Source: an uncultured Burkholderiales bacterium
GTDB lineage: Bacteria > Pseudomonadota > Gammaproteobacteria > Burkholderiales > Burkholderiaceae_C
DNA length: 50,311 nt
Direction: 5' to 3'
Assembly (NCBI GenBank): GCA_903844825.1
Contig: CAIMVC010000090.1
Coordinates: 1 to 50,311 of the forward strand
Shown here: positions 8,803-19,508 of the stretch, piece after piece
Numbering within the stretch: the stretch's first letter is position 1
Layout: each line of letters begins with the position of its first letter
The notes under the pieces: model-generated
Databases searched by the model: none
Seen by the model: the letters and a program-made list of their open reading frames with translations, nothing else
What the model was told of the DNA's origin: nothing
Translations under genes and position numbers: made by a program

Positions 8803-10470
8803 TCAGGAAGCTGGGGCGATCAGGGTTTGCTGCGCATTGGCAAGGCGCACCAGCAGTGCCGAGGGCTCAAAGCGCTCGCCATGCACATTGCGCAGTGACT
8901 GCAAGCGTTGCACCACCGATGACACGCCGATCACGTCAGCGTGGTACATCGGACCGCCTTTCCAGTCTGGCCAGCCGTAGCCGAATTGCCAGACCAGGTC
9001 GATGTCGCTGGCGCGCTCAACGATACCCTCTTGGACCAGCTTGGCGCCCTCATTGATCATGGGCAAGATCAGTCTGTCGCAGATTTCGGCGTCGCTGAGG
9101 GTGCGCCGTTCGATCTGTGCCACTTGCGATGCCTGCTCGATCAGCCCCGTGACTTCGGGGTCCACGATGGGTGTGCGTTTGCCGTTGTCATAGCGGTAAT
9201 AGCCTTTGCCGGCCCTTTGGCCGATGCGACCACGCTCAAACAACTGCTCGATCAGCCAGTCGGATTGACCGGCACGCTTGCGCGCGTGATAGGTCAAAGC
9301 GATGCCGCCCGCCATGTCCTGCAGCTCGAAGGTGCCCATGGGCAAGCCGAATTCCCGCAAAACACGGTCAATCTGCTGGGGCAAAGCGCCTTCCAGCAGC
9401 AGACGCGCAGCCTCGCGCTCGCGCCGGATCATCAGCCGGTTGCCCACAAAGCCATCGCAAATACCCACTGTGACAGCGACTTTGCCCAGCCGGGTGGCGA
9501 GCGCCTTGGCTTGACGCAGCGTGTGCTCAGAGGTCTGGGGTGCACGCACCACCTCGATCAATCGCATCACGTTCGCGGGGTTGAAGAAATGCAGACCCAC
9601 CACCGAGCCGGGACGGCGTGTGGCCGCAGCGATCTCGCCGACGTTCAAGGTGGACGTGTTCGTGGCCAGCAAGGCGTGTGGGGCCGCGATGGTGTCCAGC
9701 AGGGCGAAGAGCTGTTGCTTGAGCGCCATGTCCTCGAAGATGGCTTCGACAACCACGTCGGCGCGGGCCGCGTCTTGCACAGCGGTGCTGGTGTGCAACA
9801 GGGCCAAGCGTGCGGCGTGCGCGCTCGTGTCCAGTCGGCCGCGCTCCAGGTCTTTGCGCAGGGCCACTTCAATCCGCTCCCGCCCAGCGGCCAGTGATTG
9901 AGCCGCGCTGTCAATCAATCGCACACGCATGCCCGCGGCCAGGAAAGCCAGCGCGATGCCTGTGCCCATATGGCCTGAGCCGATGATGGCGGCTTCTTCA
10001 AAGGCTTGTGCGCCGTCGCCTTGCGCTCGTCCCAGGGCTTCGATGGCTTGGAGGCTGTAGTGGCGAGCACGATCGGCCTCAGGGGTGCTGAAGGCAAGCG
10101 CATTTTTGCCACCCTCTGCCGGCAAAAATCGCAGGGTTACCGGATCGCCAATGCGCAAGGCGTGTATATCCGCGTCAACCACCGCTGTGGACAGCCGGAT
10201 ACCTTCCTCGAGTTCGATGATGGCCGGTGCCGTCGGGCGCGCCGCGCGGCCCATGATCGTGTAGGAATACACGGTGCCGCGACCGGACACCTCGCGCCAT
10301 TGGGTGTCAGGGTGACCACACAGGGGGCAATGCTTGCGCGGGTAGAAATGGGAGCGCTGGCACTGGGGGCAGTGTTTGACCAGCAACTTGCCTTGGGCGG
10401 TGGCTTCCCAGAAGGGTTCATCGCCTGGGAACACGACCGGGGCGGGCAGAAGGTACTTCGCTGAACTCAT
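8803..10470 (-). CDS. Fusion of DUF35 zinc-ribbon/OB domain to 3-hydroxyacyl-CoA dehydrogenase
   Basis: A 555-residue two-part protein. Residues about 1-125 form a full DUF35 unit with two CxxC pairs (CPQC, CPLC) and an OB-fold. Residues about 150-555 are an NAD-dependent 3-hydroxyacyl-CoA dehydrogenase: Rossmann motif IIGSGHMGTGIA, NTSTLNVGEI, GLHFFNPANVM with the catalytic His, DGFVGNRLM, and a C-terminal dimerisation part. The ATG at 10470 follows the thiolase stop by 4 bases with a GGAG Shine-Dalgarno. Region 1 encodes the DUF35 domain separately. The fusion probably tethers the dehydrogenase to the thiolase-like partner so the 3-oxoacyl (or 3-hydroxyacyl) intermediate is passed directly. 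Confidence 0.9.
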   Translation of the reverse strand: MSSAKYLLPAPVVFPGDEPFWEATAQGKLLVKHCPQCQRSHFYPRKHCPLCGHPDTQWREVSGRGTVYSYTIMGRAARPTAPAIIELEEGIRLSTAVVDADIHALRIGDPVTLRFLPAEGGKNALAFSTPEADRARHYSLQAIEALGRAQGDGAQAFEEAAIIGSGHMGTGIALAFLAAGMRVRLIDSAAQSLAAGRERIEVALRKDLERGRLDTSAHAARLALLHTSTAVQDAARADVVVEAIFEDMALKQQLFALLDTIAAPHALLATNTSTLNVGEIAAATRRPGSVVGLHFFNPANVMRLIEVVRAPQTSEHTLRQAKALATRLGKVAVTVGICDGFVGNRLMIRREREAARLLLEGALPQQIDRVLREFGLPMGTFELQDMAGGIALTYHARKRAGQSDWLIEQLFERGRIGQRAGKGYYRYDNGKRTPIVDPEVTGLIEQASQVAQIERRTLSDAEICDRLILPMINEGAKLVQEGIVERASDIDLVWQFGYGWPDWKGGPMYHADVIGVSSVVQRLQSLRNVHGERFEPSALLVRLANAQQTLIAPAS

Positions 10471-10474
10471 GGGT

Positions 10475-11644
10475 TTACTCCGCCTCAAGAATGAGGGTGC
10501 CGGCGGCATGCGAGCCTGCGAGACTGCCGCCGGTGCCGTGCGCCAGAACCAGCGAATGGTCGGCGACTTGGACGGCGGGATGTGCCTCGCCGCGGCATTG
10601 ACGGACCGCTTCCAAAATTTTGGTCATACCGCCCTTGTTCCCGGGATGGTTGTTGCACAGGCCGCCACCATCGGTATTGAAGGGCAGTTTGCCCACGCCG
10701 GAGATCAGATTGCCGTCGGCGACGAAGCGCCCGCCTTCTCCCTTTTTGCAAAATCCCAGGTCTTCGAGTTGGACGATCACGGTGATCGTGAAGCTGTCAT
10801 ACAAGGATGCGTAGCGGATGTCCTGCGGTGTCACGCCGGCTTCGGCGAAGGCTTTGGCGCCCGAATGCACACCGGCGGACCACGTCAGATCGATGCGGCC
10901 GGCATCCGGGTGCTTGATGGCCTCCCCTGCGCCCAATAACTTGACGCGCGGACGGTTCAGTCGTTTGGCAATCTCTGGTCGCACCAGCACCACGGCGCCC
11001 CCGCCATCGGTCATCACGCAGCAGTCGAGGCGCCGCAGCGGATCTGCCACAAAGGCCGAGGCCAGCACGTCGTCCACGCTGACCAGCTGGCGGTGAAGGG
11101 CGTGGGGGTTGTGCTGGGCATGGTGCGAAGCGGCCACACGCACCCATGCCAGTTGTTCCGGGGTCGTGCCAAATTCATGCATGTGACGTCGCGCCACCAT
11201 GGCATAGCCATACATGGGCATGGGCGGCACGGCCAGCTGGAACGGCAGGTTGGGCATGGTGCTGCGATCGATGCCAGCCAAGCTGGTGCCTGCACCTGCG
11301 GCAAGTGGCCTGTCGGCCATGGTGACCAGCGCCACATTGCAGTGCCCCGCCGCAATGGCCTGGGCCGCGTGGCTGACATGGAGCAAATAGGCGGATCCGC
11401 CGGACTCCGTGGTGTCGATATGGCGCAGTCGGTTCAGGCCAATGTATTCGGCCATGGTCAGGCTGCCCAGACCAGGGGCGTCAGCGCCGCAAAAGTAGCC
11501 ATCGACATCGTCGAGCGTGAGTCCAGCGTCAGCCAAGGCGCCCAGGGCGACGTCTGCATGCAATTGCGCAGTGGAGACCCCGTCAGCCCGCCGCAAGGGG
11601 TGCTCGTAGATGCCAGCAATGTAGGCAGTTCCATGGAGGCTCAT
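10475..11644 (-). CDS. Thiolase-like (SCP2/Ltp2-type) protein without the usual Cys nucleophile
   Basis: A 389-residue thiolase-fold protein closely similar to the partial gene at 1-755. The C-terminal GGGLCNNHPGNKGG motif retains the active-site His, and YDSFT is present. At the place where thiolases carry the nucleophilic Cys (before the buried helix, around residue 80), the sequence reads DTTESGGSAYLLH with no Cys. That resembles Ltp2/DitF-type proteins that act as retro-aldolases with a DUF35 partner, here fused to the dehydrogenase downstream. The ATG at 11644 has AAGGT upstream and fits better than an ATG 30 bases earlier. It is the first gene of the Region 2 operon. Confidence 0.85.
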   Translation of the reverse strand: MSLHGTAYIAGIYEHPLRRADGVSTAQLHADVALGALADAGLTLDDVDGYFCGADAPGLGSLTMAEYIGLNRLRHIDTTESGGSAYLLHVSHAAQAIAAGHCNVALVTMADRPLAAGAGTSLAGIDRSTMPNLPFQLAVPPMPMYGYAMVARRHMHEFGTTPEQLAWVRVAASHHAQHNPHALHRQLVSVDDVLASAFVADPLRRLDCCVMTDGGGAVVLVRPEIAKRLNRPRVKLLGAGEAIKHPDAGRIDLTWSAGVHSGAKAFAEAGVTPQDIRYASLYDSFTITVIVQLEDLGFCKKGEGGRFVADGNLISGVGKLPFNTDGGGLCNNHPGNKGGMTKILEAVRQCRGEAHPAVQVADHSLVLAHGTGGSLAGSHAAGTLILEAE

Positions 11645-11785
11645 AGTGACCTTGTGTGTGAGTGACGAGGGCAATAATAAGGCAGCCTTAACGATTTTCA
11701 GCCAGCTCTGTCGTTTAAATTATTAGGGAAAAACCTAGGTTTTTTAGTTTTTGACCATGATAAGGTTACCTTGCCATTTAAAGCA
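11645..11785. promoter_or_regulatory. Divergent promoter region with three palindromes
   Basis: AT-rich gap between two diverging operons (thiolase-led on -, ligase-led on +). It contains TAAGGCAGCCTTA at 11678-11690, TAAGGTTACCTTG at 11761-11773, and the perfect 16-bp palindrome AAAAACCTAGGTTTTT at 11729-11744. The first two share the form TAAGG-N3-CCTT(A) with centres about 83 bases apart. A possible + strand -35 is TTGACC at 11751, but no good -10 follows at ideal spacing. The palindromes are likely operators for the MarR protein encoded at 6502-6936 or another regulator. Confidence 0.65.
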
Positions 11786-13699
11786 ATGCCCTACCCTCCA
11801 ATTCATGGCTCACCGATGTTGAAACCTGACGCTTCATTCTTGCCCTTGCCATTTTTGGCGCGAGACGTCGATCTGCAAGAGCGCGATGGCGGCGTGGTGT
11901 TGATGCGCAGCCGGATTCCTTTGGGGCCGGTGGCACCTCATCTGCCCGGCGTGCTGCGCTCTCATGCGCAGCAGAGGGGGCAGCGCCCTTGGCTGGTTCA
12001 GCGGCGCGCGGGTGAGTGGGTGGACTTGACTTATGGTCAGGCGCAGCGCCAGATCGATGCCATCACGCAGTGGCTGCTGGCACAAAACCTGTCCGGGCGC
12101 GCAGTGATGGTGCTCAGCGGCAATTCACTGGAACACGCGGTGTTTGAGATGGCTGCCATGCAGGCCCGCATGCCCTATGTGCCCGTCACGCCAGCCTACG
12201 CCCTCTTGAGCCACGATCACGTCAAGCTGCGCGCCATGGTCGATCAGATCGATCCGGCTGTGTTGTTCGTGCAAAGTGGGCGGGCCTTTGAGCGCGCTCT
12301 TGGCGCCTTGGCTCTGGACCGGCGTGTGGTTCTGCAGGTCGAAGACCCCGTGTCACTCCCGCAGGGCGCCGTCTGGTCCGAGGTACTGCAAACGCCAGCA
12401 GCGTCCTCGGTGGAGGCGTCCATCGCCGCCATCCAGCGCGACACCATCGCCAAGATCCTGTTCACATCCGGCTCCACCGGGGTGCCCAAGGCGGTACCCA
12501 TCACCCAGAACATGCTGTGCGCCACCATGGCCATGCACGCTGCCAACGTGGGGCGCAGCGATGACACCCCTGATTCCGTGCTGCTCGAATGGCTGCCCTG
12601 GAGCCATGTGGCGGGCGGAACGGCCATTTTCAACAGCGTGATCGAAGATGGCGGCACGATGTATTTGGACGATGGCCGCCCGATGCCGGCTGAATTCGAC
12701 AAAACATTGCGCAACCTCAAAGAGGTCTCGCCCACGCGCTTCAGCAGTGTGCCTGTTGGCTTCACGATGCTGGCCGATGCCCTCGAAGCCGACGAAGAAT
12801 TGGGCCGCAATTTCTTTCGCCAACTGCGCCGCTTGACATCCTCAGGAGCCAAGTTGCCTGAAAGCGTCTACCAGCGTTTGCAGCAGCAGGCTGTGCGTCA
12901 TTTAGGTTATCGAATTCCTTTTGTGTCCAGCTATGGTTCAACCGAGACCTGTGCAGCGGCGACCACCGTGCATTGGCCTTCAGAGCGTTCCGGTTTGGTC
13001 GGTTTGCCTCAGGTGGGCGTCGAGCTGAAGCTGGTTCCGCTCCAAGATGCGCGCTTTGAGGTGCTGGTGCGAGGCCCCTCTGTGATGGCGGGCTACCTCA
13101 ACCGGCCTGACCTTTATCAAGAGGCTTTCGACGATGAGGGCTATTACCGCATGGGTGATGCCGTGACCTTTGTCGACCGCCAAAACCCACTCGAAGGCCT
13201 GGCCTTTGCGGGCCGCGTGGCGGAAGAGTTCAAGCTGCAGTCGGGCATTTTCGTGCGCGTGGGAACACTGCGGGTCGAGGTGATCAACGCGGCCGCTCCC
13301 CTGGTGGCGGATGCGGTGATCACGGGTGCGGACAGGCCCTGGGTCGGCGCGCTGGTTTGGCTCAACGTCAAGGTCTGTCAAGGCAAATTTGGCGAATTGT
13401 CGCCCGCAGAACTGGCGCAAGACCCACGGGTTCGTGCAGCACTGGCCCAATCGCTGCGTGCGCACAACGCCCAGCACCACGCCAGCAGCATGCAGATCCG
13501 CCGTGTGTTGATATTGACTGAGCCGGCATCCATGGATGCAGGTGAAGTCACAGACAAGGGTTATGTGAACCAGCGGGCTGCCCTGGCGCGCCGCGCGCAA
13601 TGGGTCGATGCGCTTTATGCGGATGCGCTGGATGCAGCGGTCATTCAGGTCGATATTCAGGTCGATAGCGAACGCCTTTCAACTGAACAGGAACGATGA
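11786..13699 (+). CDS. Feruloyl-CoA-synthetase-like aromatic acyl-CoA ligase
   Basis: A 637-residue AMP-forming ligase most like feruloyl-CoA synthetases. It has the long N-terminal part (FLARDVDLQERDGG), the P-loop FTSGSTGVPKAVP (about residues 230-245), SSYGSTET for adenine binding, and the family-specific GLAFAGRVAEEFKLQSG block in place of the usual hinge. It would activate a hydroxycinnamate-like or other aromatic acid to its CoA ester with ATP. The start is uncertain: ATG 11786 is given, ATG 11816 is also possible, and neither has a clear Shine-Dalgarno. Its stop overlaps the hydratase start (ATGA). The position directly after the operator-bearing gap makes it the entry enzyme of Region 3. 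Confidence 0.87.
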   Translation: MPYPPIHGSPMLKPDASFLPLPFLARDVDLQERDGGVVLMRSRIPLGPVAPHLPGVLRSHAQQRGQRPWLVQRRAGEWVDLTYGQAQRQIDAITQWLLAQNLSGRAVMVLSGNSLEHAVFEMAAMQARMPYVPVTPAYALLSHDHVKLRAMVDQIDPAVLFVQSGRAFERALGALALDRRVVLQVEDPVSLPQGAVWSEVLQTPAASSVEASIAAIQRDTIAKILFTSGSTGVPKAVPITQNMLCATMAMHAANVGRSDDTPDSVLLEWLPWSHVAGGTAIFNSVIEDGGTMYLDDGRPMPAEFDKTLRNLKEVSPTRFSSVPVGFTMLADALEADEELGRNFFRQLRRLTSSGAKLPESVYQRLQQQAVRHLGYRIPFVSSYGSTETCAAATTVHWPSERSGLVGLPQVGVELKLVPLQDARFEVLVRGPSVMAGYLNRPDLYQEAFDDEGYYRMGDAVTFVDRQNPLEGLAFAGRVAEEFKLQSGIFVRVGTLRVEVINAAAPLVADAVITGADRPWVGALVWLNVKVCQGKFGELSPAELAQDPRVRAALAQSLRAHNAQHHASSMQIRRVLILTEPASMDAGEVTDKGYVNQRAALARRAQWVDALYADALDAAVIQVDIQVDSERLSTEQER

Positions 13700-14508
13700 T
13701 GACCCCCAACGACAATGAAAAAATGCTTGAGATTCGGCACGAAGATGGCATTGCCTTCATCGGCCTGAACCGACCGGCCAAACGCAATGCCGTCAACGAT
13801 GCGCTTTTAGCCGAATTGGGTGATTTTTTCACCGGCGATGCTGGCGATACACGCGTCGTGGTCCTGCATGGCCTGGGTGAGCATTTTTGCGCTGGCCTGG
13901 ATCTGCATGAACTCATGGCCAAGCGCAGCCCGGACATCATGGTGGGCATGCGCCGCTCCCGTCGGTGGCACCAGGTGTTTGATGCGATTCAGTTTGGCGA
14001 GTTGCCGGTGGTCAGCGTCTTGAAGGGCGGCGTGATTGGCGGGGGACTGGAGTTGGCCGCCGCCACCCATGTGCGCGTGAGCGAGGCCTCCACCTTTTAC
14101 CAACTGCCTGAAGGTCAGCGCGGCATCTTTTTGGGGGGCGGCGGTTCCGTGCGCATTCCCCGCATTCTGGGCTCAGGACGGGTGGTGGAGATGATGCTCA
14201 CGGGCCATGCTTTGACCGCGCAAGAGGGGCAAAGCCTGGGGCTTTCGCATTACATGGTGCCCGAAGGCGAGGGTCTGGCCAAGGCCACAGAACTGGCCAA
14301 GTCGATTGCATCGAATGCGCCGGCGACCAACTACGCCATCGTCAACGGGATCTCACGCATTGGCGAGATGGGCATGGGCGAAGGCTTCTTCACAGAAACC
14401 ATGGTCACCGTCATGACCAAGGCCGCAGGTATTGGATCCGCGCAGCGAATCAACGATTTCTTTGAGGGCCGCCGAAAGCAGCGCGAAGACCCTTCTGGCA
14501 ACACCTAA
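13696..14508 (+). CDS. Enoyl-CoA hydratase/isomerase family protein
   Basis: A 270-residue crotonase-fold protein. LNRPAKRNAV near the N-terminus and HFCAGLDL form the oxyanion/CoA-binding core. Both canonical catalytic Glu positions are kept (GGGLELA and QLPEGQRG), so hydration of a 2-enoyl-CoA is plausible. It overlaps the ligase gene by 4 bases. With the acyl-CoA dehydrogenase and hydroxyacyl-CoA dehydrogenase in the divergent operon it completes a beta-oxidation-like set. A hydroxycinnamoyl-CoA hydratase-lyase role is an alternative that cannot be excluded. Confidence 0.9.
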   Translation: MMTPNDNEKMLEIRHEDGIAFIGLNRPAKRNAVNDALLAELGDFFTGDAGDTRVVVLHGLGEHFCAGLDLHELMAKRSPDIMVGMRRSRRWHQVFDAIQFGELPVVSVLKGGVIGGGLELAAATHVRVSEASTFYQLPEGQRGIFLGGGGSVRIPRILGSGRVVEMMLTGHALTAQEGQSLGLSHYMVPEGEGLAKATELAKSIASNAPATNYAIVNGISRIGEMGMGEGFFTETMVTVMTKAAGIGSAQRINDFFEGRRKQREDPSGNT

Positions 14509-14554
14509 AGACCGCCGTACTTTGTTCAGGACCCCACAGGAAAGGTAATCAGAC

Positions 14555-15772
14555 ATGCTGACCCAAGAAGAAAACGACCTTCTCTCCCGCGTCACCCATG
14601 GTGCGCCGATGGGGCGGATGATGAAGCAACACTGGTGGATTCCTGCGGCCCGGTCCGACAATGTGCAGGCCGATGGCAAGCCTTTGCGCGTGCGACTCTT
14701 CGGTGAGAACTATGTTGCTTTTCGCGCCACCAATGGCAAGGCAGGTTTCTTCAATGAGGCCTGCCCGCACCGCGGCGCGTCGATGGCGCTGGCGCGCAAT
14801 GAAGACAACGCCTTGCGTTGCATCTACCACGGCTGGAAATTCAGTGTGGACGGCAAAACGGTAGCGGTGCCCACACAGCCGAGCAACGAAGCTGAATACT
14901 GCAAGCATGTCCCGCTCAAGCACTACCCGGTGCGCGAGTCGGCCGGCATCATCTGGATTTGGCTTGGCGAGGGCGATCAAGCGCCAGCCTTTCCCAAACT
15001 CCCCTTCATAGATTTGCCAGCTGAGAACATGGTGGTTTTTCGGCAAAAGGTTAACGCCAACTGGCTTCAGGCCGTGGAAACCACCATGGATTCCGCGCAC
15101 CTGGGCGTGCTGCACCAAAGCTGGCTGGTGGGCTTTGGTGACATTGAGTATTCGTCTACCAATATGGCGCCGGTCTACCACGTCGCGCAAAAGCCTTATG
15201 GCTTTCGCTACGCCGCCGTGCGTGAAATGAAAGACCACCGCAACTACGTGCGCACCAACGCCTTCATCATGCCCTGGTATGGCATCGTCTCGCCCAACCA
15301 GACTGAGATCAAGGGGGGGTCTGCCTTCTTTTCCATTCCGATCGATGACGAGAACATTTGGTACTGGCAGATCACCTACCGCACCGAAGAAAAACTGGTG
15401 CTCAACAAGACCCATCACTTCACAGATGCAGACTCATGGCCGCCGCTGCCGCCTGGCACGCCCGATGACAACTGGGGCCAAGACCGTGAAGCCATGAAGA
15501 ACGGGCATTTCACCGGCTTCACCCAAATGCTGGGAACCGAAGACTTCGCCGTGATCCAGAGCATGGGCCCGATTCAGGATCGAACCCGCGAGCACCTGGG
15601 CGCGGGCGATGGTGCCGTGCTCGCGGTACGCCGCTGCTTGGCGAATGCGGTGCGCGAATTCATGGCTGGCAAGGTACCGACCCTGGCCAAGCATGAAGAC
15701 ATTGACTACTCGGTGGCTTTGCCCAAGTCGATGGTGGTGGAAGAAACCCTGGACTGGCGTGCCACGCTGTGA
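14555..15772 (+). CDS. Rieske oxygenase large subunit (phthalate dioxygenase family)
   Basis: A 405-residue ring-hydroxylating or O-demethylating oxygenase of the single-subunit phthalate 4,5-dioxygenase group. The Rieske cluster ligands are in CPHRG (about residue 70) and CIYHGW (about 90). The mononuclear iron site DSAHLGVLH (about 180-190) supplies two His and the bridging Asp. The start has AGGAAAGG upstream. The electron donor is likely the reductase at 5487-6476, encoded in the divergent operon. It would hydroxylate or demethylate the aromatic ring to yield a diol for the LigB-type dioxygenases; monooxygenase versus dioxygenase action cannot be decided. Confidence 0.92.
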   Translation: MLTQEENDLLSRVTHGAPMGRMMKQHWWIPAARSDNVQADGKPLRVRLFGENYVAFRATNGKAGFFNEACPHRGASMALARNEDNALRCIYHGWKFSVDGKTVAVPTQPSNEAEYCKHVPLKHYPVRESAGIIWIWLGEGDQAPAFPKLPFIDLPAENMVVFRQKVNANWLQAVETTMDSAHLGVLHQSWLVGFGDIEYSSTNMAPVYHVAQKPYGFRYAAVREMKDHRNYVRTNAFIMPWYGIVSPNQTEIKGGSAFFSIPIDDENIWYWQITYRTEEKLVLNKTHHFTDADSWPPLPPGTPDDNWGQDREAMKNGHFTGFTQMLGTEDFAVIQSMGPIQDRTREHLGAGDGAVLAVRRCLANAVREFMAGKVPTLAKHEDIDYSVALPKSMVVEETLDWRATL

Positions 15773-15811
15773 GCGTGGCTGGTTTTTGATTTCAAAAAAG
15801 GAGACAAGGTG

Positions 15812-17416
15812 ATGAATTTCAAGCTTTTCACGCCCTCATGGGTCGCGGCTTTTTCGACGCTGGCAATCTGCGCCAGCCCCGCGCATGCGGCACCCGGCGA
15901 TCCGGTGCGCGGTGGTACCGTGGTGATCCCCATCCATGTGGGGGAGCCGGCTACTTATGACTGCCACGCGACCAATTCACCTGCCGTGATGTGGCGGGTC
16001 TCGCCGCATTACTCCACTTTGCTCAAAGTCAACGCAGAGCGCTCGCCAGAGGTGATGGGGGATCTGGCCAAAAGCTGGACGGTCTCCAGTGACCACCTCA
16101 CCTACCGTTTTACGCTGAACGCGAACGTCAAATTCCATGACGGGTCTTTGCTGACCAGCACCGATGTCAAGGCAAGTTTTGACCGGATGCGCAACCCTCC
16201 GCAAGGCGTGGTGTCGCTGCGTCAGGGCATGCTGGCGGATATTGCCTCGATTGAGACACCCGACCCTCAAACGGTGGTCTTCAAGTTCGGCAAGCTCAAT
16301 GCGGCAGCGCTGCAGTTGTTGGCCTCGCCTTTTGGTTGCGTTTACTCGGCCAAACTGCTGGCCAGTGATCCGTCTTATCCTGGCAAAAGGGTGGTCGGGT
16401 CTGGCCCCTTCAAATTTGTGCGCCACACACCCGGTGCTGAATGGGTGGGTGAACGTTTCGACGACTACTTCATGCCGGGACGCCCTTACCTGGACGGCTT
16501 TCGCATGCCCAGTGTGGCCCCCGTTTCAGCGACCAATGCCTTGATTTCCGGACAAGTGAACTACACCATGCAGGGCCTGACCTCGGCAGAAGTGGGTCGC
16601 ATCACGGCTGCGCGCGGTGACAAGGTGGTGGTCGTGGGCGGGGCGAGCGCAACGGCCTTTTTACCCTGGTTCGCCATGAACACGCAGCGCGATGGCCTGA
16701 AAGACGAGCGCGTGCGACGCGCTTTGAACTTGGCCTTGGACCGCTGGGGCAGTTCCAAGCCCATGGAACAACTCACACCGATGTTCAAGGTGGGCGGATT
16801 GGTTCGCCCAGGCTCGACTTTCGCGCGCTCTGATGCAGACCTTGCCAAGTTGCCTGGCTTTGGGCGCGACGTTGAAGCGGCGCGCAAGGAGTCGCGTCGC
16901 CTGCTGGCGGCTGCCGGTCAAAAAAATCTGAAGATCACGCTGGTCAACAACCGGGCGTTCACCTTCTTTGGTGTCTTTGTGGCAGATCAGCTGCGCCAAG
17001 TGGGCGTCACGGTCGATCACTTGCCGCTGGATACACCACAGGTCGCGGCACGCCGTGTTTCCGGTGATTACGACCTGATTTTCGACAGCCCGGCCGAGTA
17101 CGTTGACGACCCTTCGATCCAACTGTCTTATTTTGAGCCGTTCAGCACCAACCGCGGCAATCTGGCGCGCGTGGGCGATCCGACATTTGTCGATAAGTAC
17201 CAGTCTCAATTGCGTGAAATCAATACAGAGTCCCGCCGCAAGAAGGTGCAGGATCTGGAGGCCTACCTGATGGAGAAAAGCTACGTGATGCCCTTGTTCT
17301 GGCAGGTCCGCAAGCGTGTCATTGACAGCCAGCTGCGTGGTTTGGGCGATCCGCCATCCAACTACCTGAAACTGGACCTGAACGATATCTGGCTGGACAC
17401 TGCCGCTCGCAAGTGA
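15812..17416 (+). CDS. ABC transporter substrate-binding protein, family 5
   Basis: A 534-residue periplasmic binding protein of the peptide/nickel (DppA/OppA) family. It has a signal peptide ending at ASPAHA (about residue 27), then RGGTVVIPIHVGEP and the SBP-family-5 block LTYRFTLNANVKFHDG. The ATG at 15812 has AAGGAG 8 bases upstream and is preferred to a GTG 3 bases earlier. It begins the four-gene transporter 15812-21371. Members of this family import peptides but also other small molecules. Placed between a Rieske oxygenase and a ring-cleavage enzyme, it may bind the aromatic substrate or a conjugate of it. Confidence 0.92.
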   Translation: MNFKLFTPSWVAAFSTLAICASPAHAAPGDPVRGGTVVIPIHVGEPATYDCHATNSPAVMWRVSPHYSTLLKVNAERSPEVMGDLAKSWTVSSDHLTYRFTLNANVKFHDGSLLTSTDVKASFDRMRNPPQGVVSLRQGMLADIASIETPDPQTVVFKFGKLNAAALQLLASPFGCVYSAKLLASDPSYPGKRVVGSGPFKFVRHTPGAEWVGERFDDYFMPGRPYLDGFRMPSVAPVSATNALISGQVNYTMQGLTSAEVGRITAARGDKVVVVGGASATAFLPWFAMNTQRDGLKDERVRRALNLALDRWGSSKPMEQLTPMFKVGGLVRPGSTFARSDADLAKLPGFGRDVEAARKESRRLLAAAGQKNLKITLVNNRAFTFFGVFVADQLRQVGVTVDHLPLDTPQVAARRVSGDYDLIFDSPAEYVDDPSIQLSYFEPFSTNRGNLARVGDPTFVDKYQSQLREINTESRRKKVQDLEAYLMEKSYVMPLFWQVRKRVIDSQLRGLGDPPSNYLKLDLNDIWLDTAARK

Positions 17417-17425
17417 TCGCCTGCC

Positions 17426-19498
<2,073 letters not shown>

Positions 19499-19508
19499 GA
19501 CCCACACG

